This document shows, piece by piece, positions 33,946-44,100 of a stretch of DNA of 64,000 bases. This DNA comes from JABDQA01 sp963759125 (GTDB lineage: Bacteria; Desulfobacterota; Desulfobulbia; Desulfobulbales; Desulfocapsaceae), in NCBI GenBank assembly GCA_963759125.1, contig CAVWXN010000007.1, positions 186,001 through 250,000 of the forward strand, written 5' to 3'. Position 1 is the stretch's first letter, and each line of letters starts with the position of its first letter. The translations under genes were made by a program, and so were the position numbers. The notes beneath the pieces are model-generated. The model was given only the letters and a program-made list of their open reading frames with translations. It made no database searches and was not told the DNA's origin.

Positions 33946-36408
33946 ATGACGGAAAAAACACTGATAATAGCCGAGAAGCCAAGTGTCGCAGCGGATCTCA
34001 CAAAAGTCCTGCCCGGTTCTTTCAAGAGAACCAGAACGCACTACGAGAGCGCTTCCTACCTGGTCTCCTATGCCGTAGGTCATCTGGTGTCGATCTGCTA
34101 TCCCGAGGAAATCGATAGCCGTTACCAGAAATGGCGGATTGGCGATCTGCCCATCCTGCCTGAGACCTTTCCGCTTAAGGTGCTCGATGGAACCAAGAGT
34201 CAGTTCAATGCTCTGCAGAAGCTGATCCGACGAAAGGACGTGGCGACGATCATCAATGCCTGCGACGCCGGCCGTGAGGGAGAGCTGATCTTCAAGTATA
34301 TATTGAGCTGCGTCTGGAACAAATCGGTGGCCAATAAAGAAGTAAAGCGTTTGTGGCTGCAATCGATGACCGATGAAGCGATCCGAAACGGCTTCTCGGC
34401 CTTGAGAAACGATGAGGAAATGATTCCTCTTGAAGACACCGCCCTGTGCCGCTCCGAATCTGACTGGCTGATCGGTATCAACGCCACCCGGGCCCTGACC
34501 GCCTATAAATCTAGATTCGGCGGCTTTTTCAAGACCCCATGCGGGCGAGTGCAAACCCCTACCCTGTCAATGCTGGTCAAGCGTGAACAGCAAAGGATGG
34601 ATTTCATCCCGAAAACCTATTTCAACCTCGAGGCCGCTTTCGGATTCAACGGCAGCCATTATATCGGCAAGTGGATTGACTCCTCTTTCAAAAAAGATCC
34701 TGCCGATCCGGACACCCGTCAGGATCGCGTCTGGGATCGCTCAACAGCAGAGGAGATCGTTGATAAATGCCGGGCCAAGCCGGCCCAGGTCAGCGATACC
34801 AGTAAGAAAACCACACAGGCTCCACCCCAGCTCTATGACCTGACCTCGCTGCAGCGCGAAGCCAACGGCCGCTTCGGATTTTCCGCCCAGAACACGCTTT
34901 CCATCGCCCAGGCCCTCTACGAGCGCCATAAGGTACTCACCTATCCTCGCACCGACAGCCGCTATCTGCCCAAAGACTACCTGAAAATCTCGGCAGCAGT
35001 GGTGACCCGGCAGCAGGGGTGGCGCTACAAGAGCTGTGCAGAGACCATTCTGGAAAAAAAATATGTAAAGTCAAATCCGCGGATTTTTAACGATGCCAAA
35101 GTGTCGGACCACCATGCCATAATCCCCACCAATAACCTTCCTACCTCCCTGTCGGAGGCAGAGCTGAAGATTTATACAATGGTGGTGCAGCGTTTTCTTG
35201 CCGTCTTTTTCCCGGCCGCCGAATATCTCAAAACCAGAAGAATTTCGATAGTCGAAGAAGAATCGTTTCTCACCGAGGGAAAGATACTTGTCACTCCCGG
35301 CTGGAAAGCGGTCTACCTGTCCGGCAAAGAGGAACGGGGGGAAGACATTATAGCACCGATTCCTCCGGGCAGCGAAGTGGTCTGCGGTTCTGTCGAGCTC
35401 AAGGAAATGGAGACCAGGCCACCGGCCCGGTTCAGCGAAGCGACGCTGCTATCGGCCATGGAAAACTCCGGCAAGCTGCTCGATGACGACGAACTTGCAG
35501 AAGCCATGAAAGAACGCGGACTGGGAACACCGGCGACCCGGGCTTCAATCATCGAAAAACTGATCAAAGACAAATACCTGGTCAGAGAGGGAAAGGAGCT
35601 GGCTCCCACCGGCAAGGCCATCGAACTGATCGCTCTTCTGGAGGCCATGAGGATTGATGTTTTGGCCTCACCTGAAATGACCGGGGAGTGGGAATACAAA
35701 CTGAACCAGATTCTCAAGGGAACCCTGACCCGTTCGAAATTCATGGATGAAATCCGCGGACTGACCGATAACATCATCCAACGGATCAAAACCTACGACG
35801 AATCAAAACAGACCAGTGAAGCCGGTTTCAGTCCAATTGATGGGGTCGTGTTTCAGGAAACCCCCACTGCTTATGTGAGCCAGGATCAGGCGATCACGAT
35901 CCGCAAGATTCTCGGCGGCAGGGTCATGAAGGAATCAGAGGTGATTCAACTCATCAAAGGTGAAACCATTGGTCCCTTTGCCGACTTTCGTTCCAAAAAA
36001 GGCAAGCCTTTTGCGGCCTCGCTCAAGCTCACCAACAATAAAATCGATTTCCTCTTTCTGGATGCCAATGAGGACCTCGATATGGACCTGGTGAGAAAGA
36101 ACGGATCACTGGGAGTATCGCCGATAGATGGAACCTCTGTGTATGAAACGCCCACCGGTTTCATGTCCGAATCGGCCATCAACGGCGATGATAAAAACGG
36201 CCTGCGCATAAGCAAGATGATCCTCTCCAAAACGCTCACCGACGCGGACATCAAGAAGCTCCTGAGCGATGGCAAAAGCCCGCTGATCAAGGGCTTTATT
36301 TCCAAAAAAAGAAAACCTTTCGACGCCTATCTCCTGCTGGACGGTAAGGGAAAAATCAGTTTCGAGTTCCCACCGAGAAAGCCAGGAAGAAGCAGAAAAA
36401 AGAGTTGA
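33946..36408 (+). CDS. topB: DNA topoisomerase III-type enzyme
   Basis: An 820-residue type IA topoisomerase. TOPRIM domain at the start (LIIAEKPSVAADLTKVL, INACDAGREGELIF), then CGRVQTPTLSMLVKRE and the active-site Tyr in VLTYPRTDSRYLP, matching TopB more than TopA. The C-terminus has two copies of a topoisomerase C-repeat-like unit (each with SPIDG and ETPT, about residues 630 and 725), with no zinc fingers. TopB decatenates single strands. Starts at ATG 33946; followed after 31 nt by rsfS. Confidence 0.93.
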   Translation: MTEKTLIIAEKPSVAADLTKVLPGSFKRTRTHYESASYLVSYAVGHLVSICYPEEIDSRYQKWRIGDLPILPETFPLKVLDGTKSQFNALQKLIRRKDVATIINACDAGREGELIFKYILSCVWNKSVANKEVKRLWLQSMTDEAIRNGFSALRNDEEMIPLEDTALCRSESDWLIGINATRALTAYKSRFGGFFKTPCGRVQTPTLSMLVKREQQRMDFIPKTYFNLEAAFGFNGSHYIGKWIDSSFKKDPADPDTRQDRVWDRSTAEEIVDKCRAKPAQVSDTSKKTTQAPPQLYDLTSLQREANGRFGFSAQNTLSIAQALYERHKVLTYPRTDSRYLPKDYLKISAAVVTRQQGWRYKSCAETILEKKYVKSNPRIFNDAKVSDHHAIIPTNNLPTSLSEAELKIYTMVVQRFLAVFFPAAEYLKTRRISIVEEESFLTEGKILVTPGWKAVYLSGKEERGEDIIAPIPPGSEVVCGSVELKEMETRPPARFSEATLLSAMENSGKLLDDDELAEAMKERGLGTPATRASIIEKLIKDKYLVREGKELAPTGKAIELIALLEAMRIDVLASPEMTGEWEYKLNQILKGTLTRSKFMDEIRGLTDNIIQRIKTYDESKQTSEAGFSPIDGVVFQETPTAYVSQDQAITIRKILGGRVMKESEVIQLIKGETIGPFADFRSKKGKPFAASLKLTNNKIDFLFLDANEDLDMDLVRKNGSLGVSPIDGTSVYETPTGFMSESAINGDDKNGLRISKMILSKTLTDADIKKLLSDGKSPLIKGFISKKRKPFDAYLLLDGKGKISFEFPPRKPGRSRKKS

Positions 36409-36439
36409 CAGGGCGGAGCTATAACCGCAAATAGGTAGT

Positions 36440-36814
36440 ATGACACAACTCAAAAAAGAATACCGGGCCCTCGAGGGCGAACAAATCGCCGCTATCTGCG
36501 TGAAGATAGCATCTGACGGCAAGGGTGAGGATATTGTTGTTCTCGATGTCCGGAAAATGTCTTCGTTCACCGACTACTTCGTCATCCTCAGCGGCAGGTC
36601 CACTCGCCATGTACAGGCGCTGGCTGAAAACCTGGAAAATGAACTGCGTTCCAAGAGAATCAATACCAGCCGGGCCGAAGGACTCTCCGAAGGCAAATGG
36701 GTGCTGCTCGATTTTGATGACGTGATAGTCCATATTTTCTATCATGAGCAGCGGGATTTTTACGATCTCGAGGGGCTGTGGCATGACGCGCCGCGCCTGG
36801 AGACCGAGCGCTGA
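36440..36814 (+). CDS. rsfS: Ribosomal silencing factor RsfS
   Basis: A 124-residue RsfS/YbeB/Iojap protein with VLDVRKMSSFTDYFVILSGRSTRHVQALAENLE and WVLLDFDDVIVHIF, the family core. It binds L14 and blocks subunit joining during starvation. It follows topB closely. Its usual neighbours (nadD, rlmH) are absent here. Confidence 0.94.
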   Translation: MTQLKKEYRALEGEQIAAICVKIASDGKGEDIVVLDVRKMSSFTDYFVILSGRSTRHVQALAENLENELRSKRINTSRAEGLSEGKWVLLDFDDVIVHIFYHEQRDFYDLEGLWHDAPRLETER

Positions 36815-36852
36815 CTTTCACGTTCGGATAATAGCCAACCGACTGCAGAATA

Positions 36853-38253
36853 ATGCACTATCTCAGCACCCGAGGAAATTCGCCACCACTCTCTTTCACC
36901 GAGGCCGTAATGACAGGACTGGCCGAGGACGGTGGCCTCCTGCTGCCCAGGGCAATTCCTCGCATCGATCGGACCACTTTCGAATCCTGGCAGCCGCTCA
37001 GCTACAGCGAACTGGCCTACGAGGTCATGTCGCGTTTCATAGACGACATACCCACCGCCGACCTAAAAGCACTGATAAACAAGTCATATGACAACTTCAC
37101 CGACGAGCAGATAGTCCCCCACGTTCATCTGGACGACCTGCACATCCTCGAGTTGTTCCATGGCCCGACCCTGGCCTTCAAAGATATTGCCCTCCAGTTT
37201 CTCGGCAATCTCTTTGAGTATCTGCTGGCCAAAGACGACGGCTATCTCAACATCCTCGGCGCCACCTCTGGCGATACAGGGAGCGCCGCGATTTACGGGG
37301 TAAAAGGTAAAGAGCGGATACGTATTTTCATTCTGCATCCCCATCAGCGAATCAGCGAGGTGCAGGAAAAACAGATGACCAGTGTCGCCGATGCCAACGT
37401 CTACAACCTCGCAGTCAAGGGAACCTTCGACGATGCCCAGGCAACGGTCAAAGCGATTTTCAGCGATATCGAGTTCAAAACCAAGTACCACCTGGGGGCG
37501 ATCAATTCGATCAACTGGGCCAGAATTCTGGCTCAGGTGGTCTATTACATCTCCAGCTGCCTGCATGTAGCGGGACACGAGAACAACAGCGCCGTCTCCT
37601 TCTCAGTGCCCACGGGGAATTTCGGCGATATTTTCGCCGGCTACATCGCCAAGAAGATGCTGCCGGAAGGCTGCATCCGCAAATTGGTATTGGCCACCAA
37701 CTCGAACGATATCCTCTCACGTTTCGTCAATGAAGGCGACTACTCTCTTGGTGAGGTGGTTGCCACCTCTTCTCCTTCCATGGATATCCAGGCGGCTTCA
37801 AATTTCGAACGCTACCTTTACTACCTGATGGATCGCGAACCCGACCTGGTGCGTGAAGCCATGCTCAAATTCAGGGTCGACGGCAAACTCTATCTGCAAA
37901 ATTATCTGGCCCACATAAAAAGGGATTTTACCGCCTCATCGATCTCCGAGGATGAAGTAAAGCAAACCATCGCCCGCTACTACCAGGATTATCACTATAT
38001 CCTCGACCCGCACACGGCTGTTGGCGTCAGAGCGGCCGAGCAGCAGCGTGCCCAGGGCGTAGCCATGGTCTGCCTGGCAACCGCGCACCCGGCCAAGTTT
38101 GGTGCAACCGTAGAACAGGCGATCGGCAGGCAGCCCGATCTTCCCCCCTCTCTGAGCGAGCTGGAAGGTAAGCCCACTCGCTGTGAAGTGATGGACGGCT
38201 CGATAGAAGAGCTCATGGCTTATATCGAAGCCCATGCCCTCCACCGGCCATGA
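36853..38253 (+). CDS. thrC: Threonine synthase
   Basis: A 466-residue PLP enzyme of fold type II that converts O-phosphohomoserine to threonine. It has the N-terminal YLSTRGNSPPLSFTEAVMTGLAEDGGLLLP, the PLP-lysine motif FHGPTLAFKDIALQFLG, and ATSGDTGSAAIYGVKG for phosphate binding. Length fits the longer bacterial/yeast-type ThrC. Its stop overlaps the next ATG (ATGA), implying coupling with purine nucleoside phosphorylase, an unusual pairing of functions. Confidence 0.95.
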   Translation: MHYLSTRGNSPPLSFTEAVMTGLAEDGGLLLPRAIPRIDRTTFESWQPLSYSELAYEVMSRFIDDIPTADLKALINKSYDNFTDEQIVPHVHLDDLHILELFHGPTLAFKDIALQFLGNLFEYLLAKDDGYLNILGATSGDTGSAAIYGVKGKERIRIFILHPHQRISEVQEKQMTSVADANVYNLAVKGTFDDAQATVKAIFSDIEFKTKYHLGAINSINWARILAQVVYYISSCLHVAGHENNSAVSFSVPTGNFGDIFAGYIAKKMLPEGCIRKLVLATNSNDILSRFVNEGDYSLGEVVATSSPSMDIQAASNFERYLYYLMDREPDLVREAMLKFRVDGKLYLQNYLAHIKRDFTASSISEDEVKQTIARYYQDYHYILDPHTAVGVRAAEQQRAQGVAMVCLATAHPAKFGATVEQAIGRQPDLPPSLSELEGKPTRCEVMDGSIEELMAYIEAHALHRP

Positions 38254-39095
38254 GCAGCGCCGCCAGCTCCTACAGAGACAAGGTCGAAAGGGCCGCTTCC
38301 TATATCAAAAATATCTGTACAGAAATTCCGCCCACAGCCATCCAACTTGGGACCGGGCTTGGTGGTTTGAGCAGCAAGCTGGAGCTCGAACATGAGATCG
38401 CCTACGAGGACATCCCCGGATTCCCAAGATCGACGGTCGAAAGTCATCAGGGGGCCCTGCAGATCGGCCGCCTTGGCGGCTGCCATACGCTGATTCTGTC
38501 CGGCAGGTTTCATTTTTACGAAGGCTATTCGACCCAGGAAATTACTCTGCCGATCAGGGTTCTGCAGCTTTTGGGGGTTACCAACCTGATCATCACCAAC
38601 GCCGCCGGCGGGCTCAACCCATTGTTTCTTCCGGGCACCATCATGGTCATCAGGGATCATCTCAATTTCCTCGGTGAAAATCCGCTGCGAGGCCCCAATA
38701 TAGAAGAGTGGGGCCCGCGGTTTCCTGATTTCTCCGAACCCTACGGTCCGGATCTGATCAAAATGGCCCTGGACAGCGCCGCTCACTTCCAGATCGATAG
38801 GGTTGTCACCGGCACCTACGTGTGTATCCCTGGTCCCAGCCTCGAGACCCCCGCCGAGACTCGCTGGCTCAGGGAGGGCGGGGCAGATGCGGTCGGTATG
38901 TCGTCGGTTCCCGAAGTGATCGTCGCCCACCACGGCTCGATGCAGGTTCTCGGTCTGTCGTTGATCTCCAATGTCAATGACCCCGACAATTTCCAACCTA
39001 TTATCTTGGAAGATATTATCGCCGAAGGGCGACGGGCCTCGGGCAGACTCGAAAAACTGATCGTCGAATGTATCAATCGACTGAAGGGGGACTGA
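38250..39095 (+). CDS. punA: Purine-nucleoside phosphorylase
   Basis: A 281-residue trimeric-type PNP (MTAP/PNP family): QLGTGLGGL, GRFHFYEGYS, TNAAGGLN, GTYVCIPGPSLETPAETRWLR, and GMSSVPEVIVAHH near the C-terminus. GADAVGMSSVPE matches the PNP rather than MTA phosphorylase branch. It cleaves purine nucleosides with phosphate. It sits next to an MTA/SAH deaminase, so the pair could process inosyl products of S-adenosylhomocysteine or methylthioadenosine. Confidence 0.9.
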   Translation: MSSAASSYRDKVERAASYIKNICTEIPPTAIQLGTGLGGLSSKLELEHEIAYEDIPGFPRSTVESHQGALQIGRLGGCHTLILSGRFHFYEGYSTQEITLPIRVLQLLGVTNLIITNAAGGLNPLFLPGTIMVIRDHLNFLGENPLRGPNIEEWGPRFPDFSEPYGPDLIKMALDSAAHFQIDRVVTGTYVCIPGPSLETPAETRWLREGGADAVGMSSVPEVIVAHHGSMQVLGLSLISNVNDPDNFQPIILEDIIAEGRRASGRLEKLIVECINRLKGD

Positions 39096-39102
39096 GCTCA
39101 CC

Positions 39103-40453
39103 ATGAACGATATGAACGAACGGGCCCACTACATCATCTCGGGTAGATATCTGCTGCCCACCTGGCGTCAGGCTGACCGCATAGATAACGGCGCCATCGC
39201 AGTTTATCAGGACCGCATAACGATGATCGGCAGCCGCGAGCAGCTGCGAGCAAAGTTTCCTGAGGCGGAAGAGCTGCATGAGCCGGCAGGGTTGATCATG
39301 CCGGGCCTGATCAATACCCATACCCATGCCCCAATGAGCTATCTGCGCGGCATCGCAGACGATCTGCCGCTCATGACCTGGCTGCAGGAACATATCTTTC
39401 CGGTCGAGCAGAAACTCGATGGTGAGATGGTCTACCACTCGACCCTGCTCTCCATCGCTGAAATGATTAAATCGGGAACCACCAGTTTCTGCGACATGTA
39501 CCTGTTCGCCGGTGAGGTTGCCAGAGCTGCTGATGAAACCGGGATCCGGGCCTGGATAGGTGAAGTGCTTTATGACTTCGCCTCCCCTTCCTACGGCAAG
39601 CTTGACAACGGTTTTGAGGTGGTCAGAAACCTGTTTGCCAGCTACCAAGATCATCCGCTCATCACCATCACCGTCGATCCGCACAGCGTCTATACCTGCG
39701 CCCCTTCGCTCTTGGAAAGATCAGGAGCACTGGCAGAGGAATTCGACAGCCTCCTGGTCGTTCATCTTTCCGAAACGGAGTCCGAAGTCGCCACCTGTGT
39801 CGAACGTTACGGCCTCACTCCGGTAGAGCATCTCGACAAACTGGGCCTGTTGAACAGCCGTATACTGGCGGCCCATTGCGTGCAGCTGACCCCAGAAGAG
39901 ATCCAGCTTGCTGGCAGCGCGGCAGGTCAGGGTGAGCCACTGTGTCGAATCGAATATGAAGCTTGCCTCCGGGGCGGCGCCAATACCTGAGCTGCTGAAA
40001 CAGGGGGTCTGCGTATCCATCGGTACCGACGGACCCGCCTCCAACAACGACGTCGACATGTTTTCGGAGATGAGCAGTGTTGCAAAAGTCCACAAGGTCG
40101 TAACCATGGATCCGACCGCCATGGATGCCGAAACCACGCTGTGCTGCGGAACCATCAACGGCGCCAAGGCGCTGAGGGCCGACACCGAAATCGGCTCCCT
40201 GGAGCCGGGTAAAAAAGCCGATCTCATCGTCCTGGATTTGGATCAACCCCACCTGGTGCCGATCTACAACCTGCCTTCGCATCTGATCTACGCCGCCAGG
40301 GGCGGCGATGTGATCCATTCGATGATCAACGGTCGCCTGGTCATGAGAGAACGAAAACTGTTGACCATTGACGAACAGATGATAATCGGCAAGATGCAGG
40401 AAATAAGTTCCAAAGTTTTGCGAATTAGAAGCCAAGCAGGGGCAGGAAAATGA
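39103..40453 (+). CDS. mtaD: 5-methylthioadenosine/S-adenosylhomocysteine deaminase-like amidohydrolase (frameshifted)
   Basis: An SsnA/MtaD-type amidohydrolase of about 450 residues, broken by one shift near 39905. First part: GLIMPGLINTHTHAPMSYLRGIADDLPLMTWLQ (metal-binding HxH) and VDPHSVYTCAPSLL. Second part: SHCVESNMKLASG, SIGTDGPASNNDVDMF and the C-terminal EPGKKADLIVLDL. Removing one G in CTTGCTG restores QLLAARQV. It would deaminate SAH or MTA to the inosine form. Lies 7 nt after the purine nucleoside phosphorylase gene. Confidence 0.88.
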
Positions 40454-40571
40454 TACAGCGGCGCCGTGCTGTCCAGCTTGACTTTCTGAACATACTAATC
40501 TACATTGCGCCACAGAACGGCGGATCTGCCGCCGGATTACTCTAACCACAACGCACTATCGAGGTACGCAC

Positions 40572-40769
40572 ATGTTCGGACTGGGAATGCCTGAACTCAT
40601 AGTCATACTGGTGATCATCGTCATCATCTTCGGGGCCGGGAAACTTCCTGAAATCGGCTCCGGCATAGGCAAAGGCATCAAGAACTTCAAGGAAGCCACC
40701 AAGCAGCAGGATGAAACCAAAACACTGGACGAAAACAACCAGGATCCTGAAGATACCACCAAAAGCTGA
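40572..40769 (+). CDS. tatA: Sec-independent translocase TatA/B-type subunit (65 aa)
   Basis: A 65-residue protein with a single N-terminal TM (MFGLGMPELIVILVIIVIIFGAG) followed by KLPEIGSGIGKGIKNFKEA, the TatA amphipathic helix, and a short acidic tail. TatA forms the pore part for folded, twin-arginine-signal proteins. A second, longer copy follows 26 nt later. No tatC is in the window. Confidence 0.93.
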   Translation: MFGLGMPELIVILVIIVIIFGAGKLPEIGSGIGKGIKNFKEATKQQDETKTLDENNQDPEDTTKS

Positions 40770-40795
40770 TCACTGAGACGATCGGAGCAGACACC

Positions 40796-41041
40796 ATGTT
40801 TGGACTCGGAACCCCTGAACTCATCGTTATTTTAGGAATTGCCGTACTCATTTTTGGCGGCAAGAAACTACCCGATATTGGCGCCGGCCTGGGCAAAGCG
40901 ATCGGCTCCTTCAAAAAGGAAGTTGGTGATGTGAAAGCCAGCGGCCAAGCGCTGATCGACGACATCCCCGGCGTCAAGGAAGTTACCGAAGTAAAGGATC
41001 AGATCGATAGGGTCAAAAATATCACCAACATCACCAAATAA
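40796..41041 (+). CDS. Sec-independent translocase TatA/B-type subunit (81 aa)
   Basis: An 81-residue paralogue of the preceding gene: MFGLGTPELIVILGIAVLIFGG, then KKLPDIGAGLGKAIGSFKKEV. The longer helical tail (VTEVKDQIDRVKNITNI) could give it a TatB-like role, but the TM has the FGG/K TatA features. The two copies probably arose by duplication. Confidence 0.9.
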   Translation: MFGLGTPELIVILGIAVLIFGGKKLPDIGAGLGKAIGSFKKEVGDVKASGQALIDDIPGVKEVTEVKDQIDRVKNITNITK

Positions 41042-41220
41042 CCGTTTTTCTAATTACATCAATGATCTTTGATGTAATGCTCATTTCCCCCTCTCGTTTC
41101 TGAGAATTTCGACTATTCAGGTAGTTCTTCGACATTCCTTCCCGCATTGTCGGTCGGGCCGTCTCTTGACGATATTTCACATTTTGTGTATTTGTACAGG
41201 TTCCGTAAAAACAACTATTA

Positions 41221-41300
41221 CCACCCGGCTTGAAGCACCCTACCTGCGGTTCGCTTTCTACCAACAACTCATACAGTTGCCGGAAGGTGGCTTTTTATTT
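41221..41300 (+). promoter_or_regulatory. Possible structured leader of the glutamate synthase operon
   Basis: CCACCCGG (41221-41228) can pair with CCGGaaGGTGG (41280-41290), with a small inner hairpin CAACTcatacAGTTG; CTTTTTATTT follows directly, 14 nt before the first glt codon's ribosome-binding site. It could be the tatA terminator or an attenuator of the glt operon. Pairing was judged by eye. Confidence 0.4.
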
Positions 41301-41314
41301 ACCAGGAGAAACAC

Positions 41315-42463
41315 ATGTGTCGATTAGCTCTTAAAACGGCCAATGAACCCTTCTCGCCCTTCGAGGTGCTCGAGGCTATGGAGGCCATGAAGGAAGGTTA
41401 TGACGGCTCCGGACTCGGCCTTCTGCTCAGGGGCATGGAGTTCGAAGATTTCAAGTACAACCCGAGATTCCCGATCCTCTCAGGCATCGCCGAAAGCAAG
41501 AAGGCCTGGAAAAGGCTGGACCGCTTCATGGAAGAGCGCGGCTACGAGTTAAAATACGACCACAAGTTCCATATGGACCGCAGCCAAATGGACGGCAAGG
41601 ACCGTTACCGCTATTTCGTTCGCGCCTACCGGATGCCCGAACAGTTTCAGGGCAAGCCGATGGAAGACAAAGACAGGGAAGACGAACTCATGGAGACCCG
41701 GCTGGCCCTGCGCCAGGATGGTGAGAAACACGGCGGCGATCTGTCGGTCTTCTCTTTCTGGCCCGATGTGGCGATGATCAAGGAGGTCGGCTGGCCGCTT
41801 CAGGTCGGCAATCTGCTGAGCCTCCACGACGGCCAGATCAAATCCCGCGTCTGCATGGCCCAGGGACGCCAGAACACCAACTACGGAATCAACCTCTACG
41901 CCTGTCACCCCTTCTTTGTGCAGGGTATCTCGACCATGACCAACGGCGAGAATACCGCCTTCGTACCCATTCGCGACTGGCTTCTGGGCAGGGATTTTGA
42001 GGGATATATGGGTTACCAGAGCGACTCGGAAGTATTCACCCATATACTCCACTACACCCTGAAACAGCTCAACCTGCCTCTGCAGGCCTACAAACATATC
42101 ATCACTCCGCTGAGCACCAAGGAACTGGACGCCCACCCCCAGGGCGACTTTCTCAGAGGCCTGCGCAACGTCTGCAAACGGCTTATCATCGACGGCCCCA
42201 ACGCCGTTATCGGCACCCTTCCGGACGAAACCTGCCTGCTGGTCATGGATCAGAAAAAGCTGCGTCCGGCGACCGTCGGCGGCAGAGAGGGGGTCTGGGC
42301 AATCGCCTCGGAAATGTGCGGCGTCGATGCGATGGTACCCGATCGCGACCCGAGCCTCGATTTCCAACCCATGAGAGAACATACCGTTATTATTCCACCA
42401 GATAGAAAGGAATTAGAAATATGGTCCCAATACGATCAGTTCCCATTGAGCCTGGCAGCTTAA
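41315..42463 (+). CDS. Glutamate synthase glutamine amidotransferase domain protein
   Basis: A 382-residue class II glutamine amidotransferase beginning MCRLALKTANEPF, where Cys2 after Met removal is the N-terminal nucleophile. It has EGYDGSGLGLLL, VCMAQGRQNTNYGINLYACHPF and FVPIRDW blocks as in the GlxB/GltB amidotransferase domain. It would release ammonia from glutamine for the FMN-type synthase encoded next. An AGGAG site lies before the ATG. It overlaps the next gene by 43 nt. Confidence 0.87.
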   Translation: MCRLALKTANEPFSPFEVLEAMEAMKEGYDGSGLGLLLRGMEFEDFKYNPRFPILSGIAESKKAWKRLDRFMEERGYELKYDHKFHMDRSQMDGKDRYRYFVRAYRMPEQFQGKPMEDKDREDELMETRLALRQDGEKHGGDLSVFSFWPDVAMIKEVGWPLQVGNLLSLHDGQIKSRVCMAQGRQNTNYGINLYACHPFFVQGISTMTNGENTAFVPIRDWLLGRDFEGYMGYQSDSEVFTHILHYTLKQLNLPLQAYKHIITPLSTKELDAHPQGDFLRGLRNVCKRLIIDGPNAVIGTLPDETCLLVMDQKKLRPATVGGREGVWAIASEMCGVDAMVPDRDPSLDFQPMREHTVIIPPDRKELEIWSQYDQFPLSLAA

Positions 42464-44062
42464 CCTATCACGACCTGCCCTGGATAATTGAGCATCGGGA
42501 GGACCGCTGCACCCTCTGTGGACAATGCACCAGCGTCTGTCCGAAGGAGTGTCTGCACCTGACCTACCGGCGCCAGCGGCTGCCCAACCTCGAGGTATTG
42601 AGCAGCAAACGGGGCAGCGAATACCGCACCTTCGTCGGCATCAGGCAGCGCACCGATATGGTGCACTCCTGCATCGGCTGCGGCATGTGTGCCATGGTCT
42701 GTCCCAATGAGGCGATCAGCCCGGTGCCCAACACGGTTGAGAACCGCACCCTGTTCTTGAACAACCAGAAAGGTGAAGCCTATAAACGAGGCGGCCGCAG
42801 AAACACCACCGGCGCCTCCCTGCTCGACCGGATCATGTTTGATCGCATCTCGATGCTGACCGATCCGGCTCTGGACGCCGGCCGGCACGAGTTCACCCTG
42901 TCGACCACCATAGGCAGAATCCTGTCGCCGGAGGAATATCTCAAACGCATCCAGCAGGGCGGCTGGATTCCACCGACCAGGGAGGTGTTCCCCTTCGTCA
43001 TCGGGTCGATGTCGTTCGGTGCCCTGTCCCCCAACATGTGGCTCGGCCTTCTCCAGGGCGTTGCTTACTGTAACGAGGTTCTGGGCATCCCGGTTGTCAT
43101 GTGCACCGGTGAGGGCGGCTGTCCGCCATGGGTCCTGAAGAGCCCGTATCTGAAATACATCATCCTGCAGATCGCCTCGGGTTATTTCGGCTGGGATGAG
43201 ATCATCAGGGCCATTCCGGATATGCAGTGCGATCCGGCCGCAATCGAGATCAAATACGGCCAGGGGGCCAAACCCGGCGACGGCGGCCTGCTGATGTGGT
43301 ACAAGGTGTCAAAACTGATCGCCCGTCTGCGCGGTGTTCCCAGAAGGTGTGGACCTGCCCTCGCCACCGGTTCACCAGACGCTCTACTCCATTGAAGAGA
43401 GTGTCATGAAGATGATTCAGACCCTGTCCATGGCCTTTGATCACAAGGTGCCGGTCTATCCGAAAATTTCGGCCTCGACCTCGGCCAAATCGGTCCTCAA
43501 CAATCTGGTCCGCAATCCCTATGCCGGCGGACTGCTGATCGACGGCATCGATGGCGGTACCGGTGCGGCTTACAATGTCTCGATGGATGCGACCGGACAC
43601 CCGGTGGCCTCAAACGTACGGGAATGTTATCTCGACCTGGCGGCCCAGGGTATGCAGAACGAGGTACCGATCTACGCCGCCGGCGGCGTCGGCAAGAACG
43701 GCAACGTGGCCCAGAACGGCATGGCCCTGATCATGCTCGGAGCCAGTGCGGTGCACATCGGCAAATATATCATGCAGGCCACCGCCGGTTGCCTTGGCAA
43801 TGAACAGAACCGCTGCAACGTCTGCAACGTCGGAATCTGCCCCAAAGGGATCACCAGCCAGAATCCGAAACTCTACCGCCGGCTCGATCCGGACAAGGTG
43901 GCGGAACGGGTTGCCGAAACCTTCATGGCAATTCGGACCGACGTCAAGAAGATCATGGCACCGCTCGGCAGATCTCAGAGTCTGCCCGTCGGCATGTCTG
44001 ATGCCATCGGTATCAACGACAAGGATGCCGCCGATCGGCTGCAGATCAAATATGTCTGCTAG
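42421..44062 (+). CDS. gltB: Glutamate synthase FMN-binding domain protein with N-terminal 2[4Fe-4S] ferredoxin (frameshifted)
   Basis: Carries two 4Fe-4S motifs first (CTLCGQCTSVCPKEC and CIGCGMCAMVCP), then the FMN/synthase barrel: FVIGSMSFGALS, MCTGEGGC, and, after one shift near 43339, HKVPVYPKISAS, DGIDGGTGAAY, and CNVCNVGICPKGITSQNP. Removing one C from the CCC at about 43340 restores RGVPEGVDLPSPPVH. The reaction is 2-oxoglutarate plus ammonia to glutamate, with electrons from the adjoining subunits. The homopolymer position suggests sequence error. Confidence 0.88.
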
Positions 44063-44100
44063 GCATTGATTACCAAGGTTATTGCATAAGGAGTTCTTTA

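Noticed and set aside
41054..41079. Palindrome ATTACATCA...TGATGTAAT after the second tatA
   Set aside because: A clear 9-bp inverted repeat, but there is no T run on the plus strand; I could not decide between an operator and a chance palindrome.
41549..42382. 277-residue minus-strand open frame over the glutamate synthase amidotransferase gene
   Set aside because: Antisense shadow of a well-supported gene.
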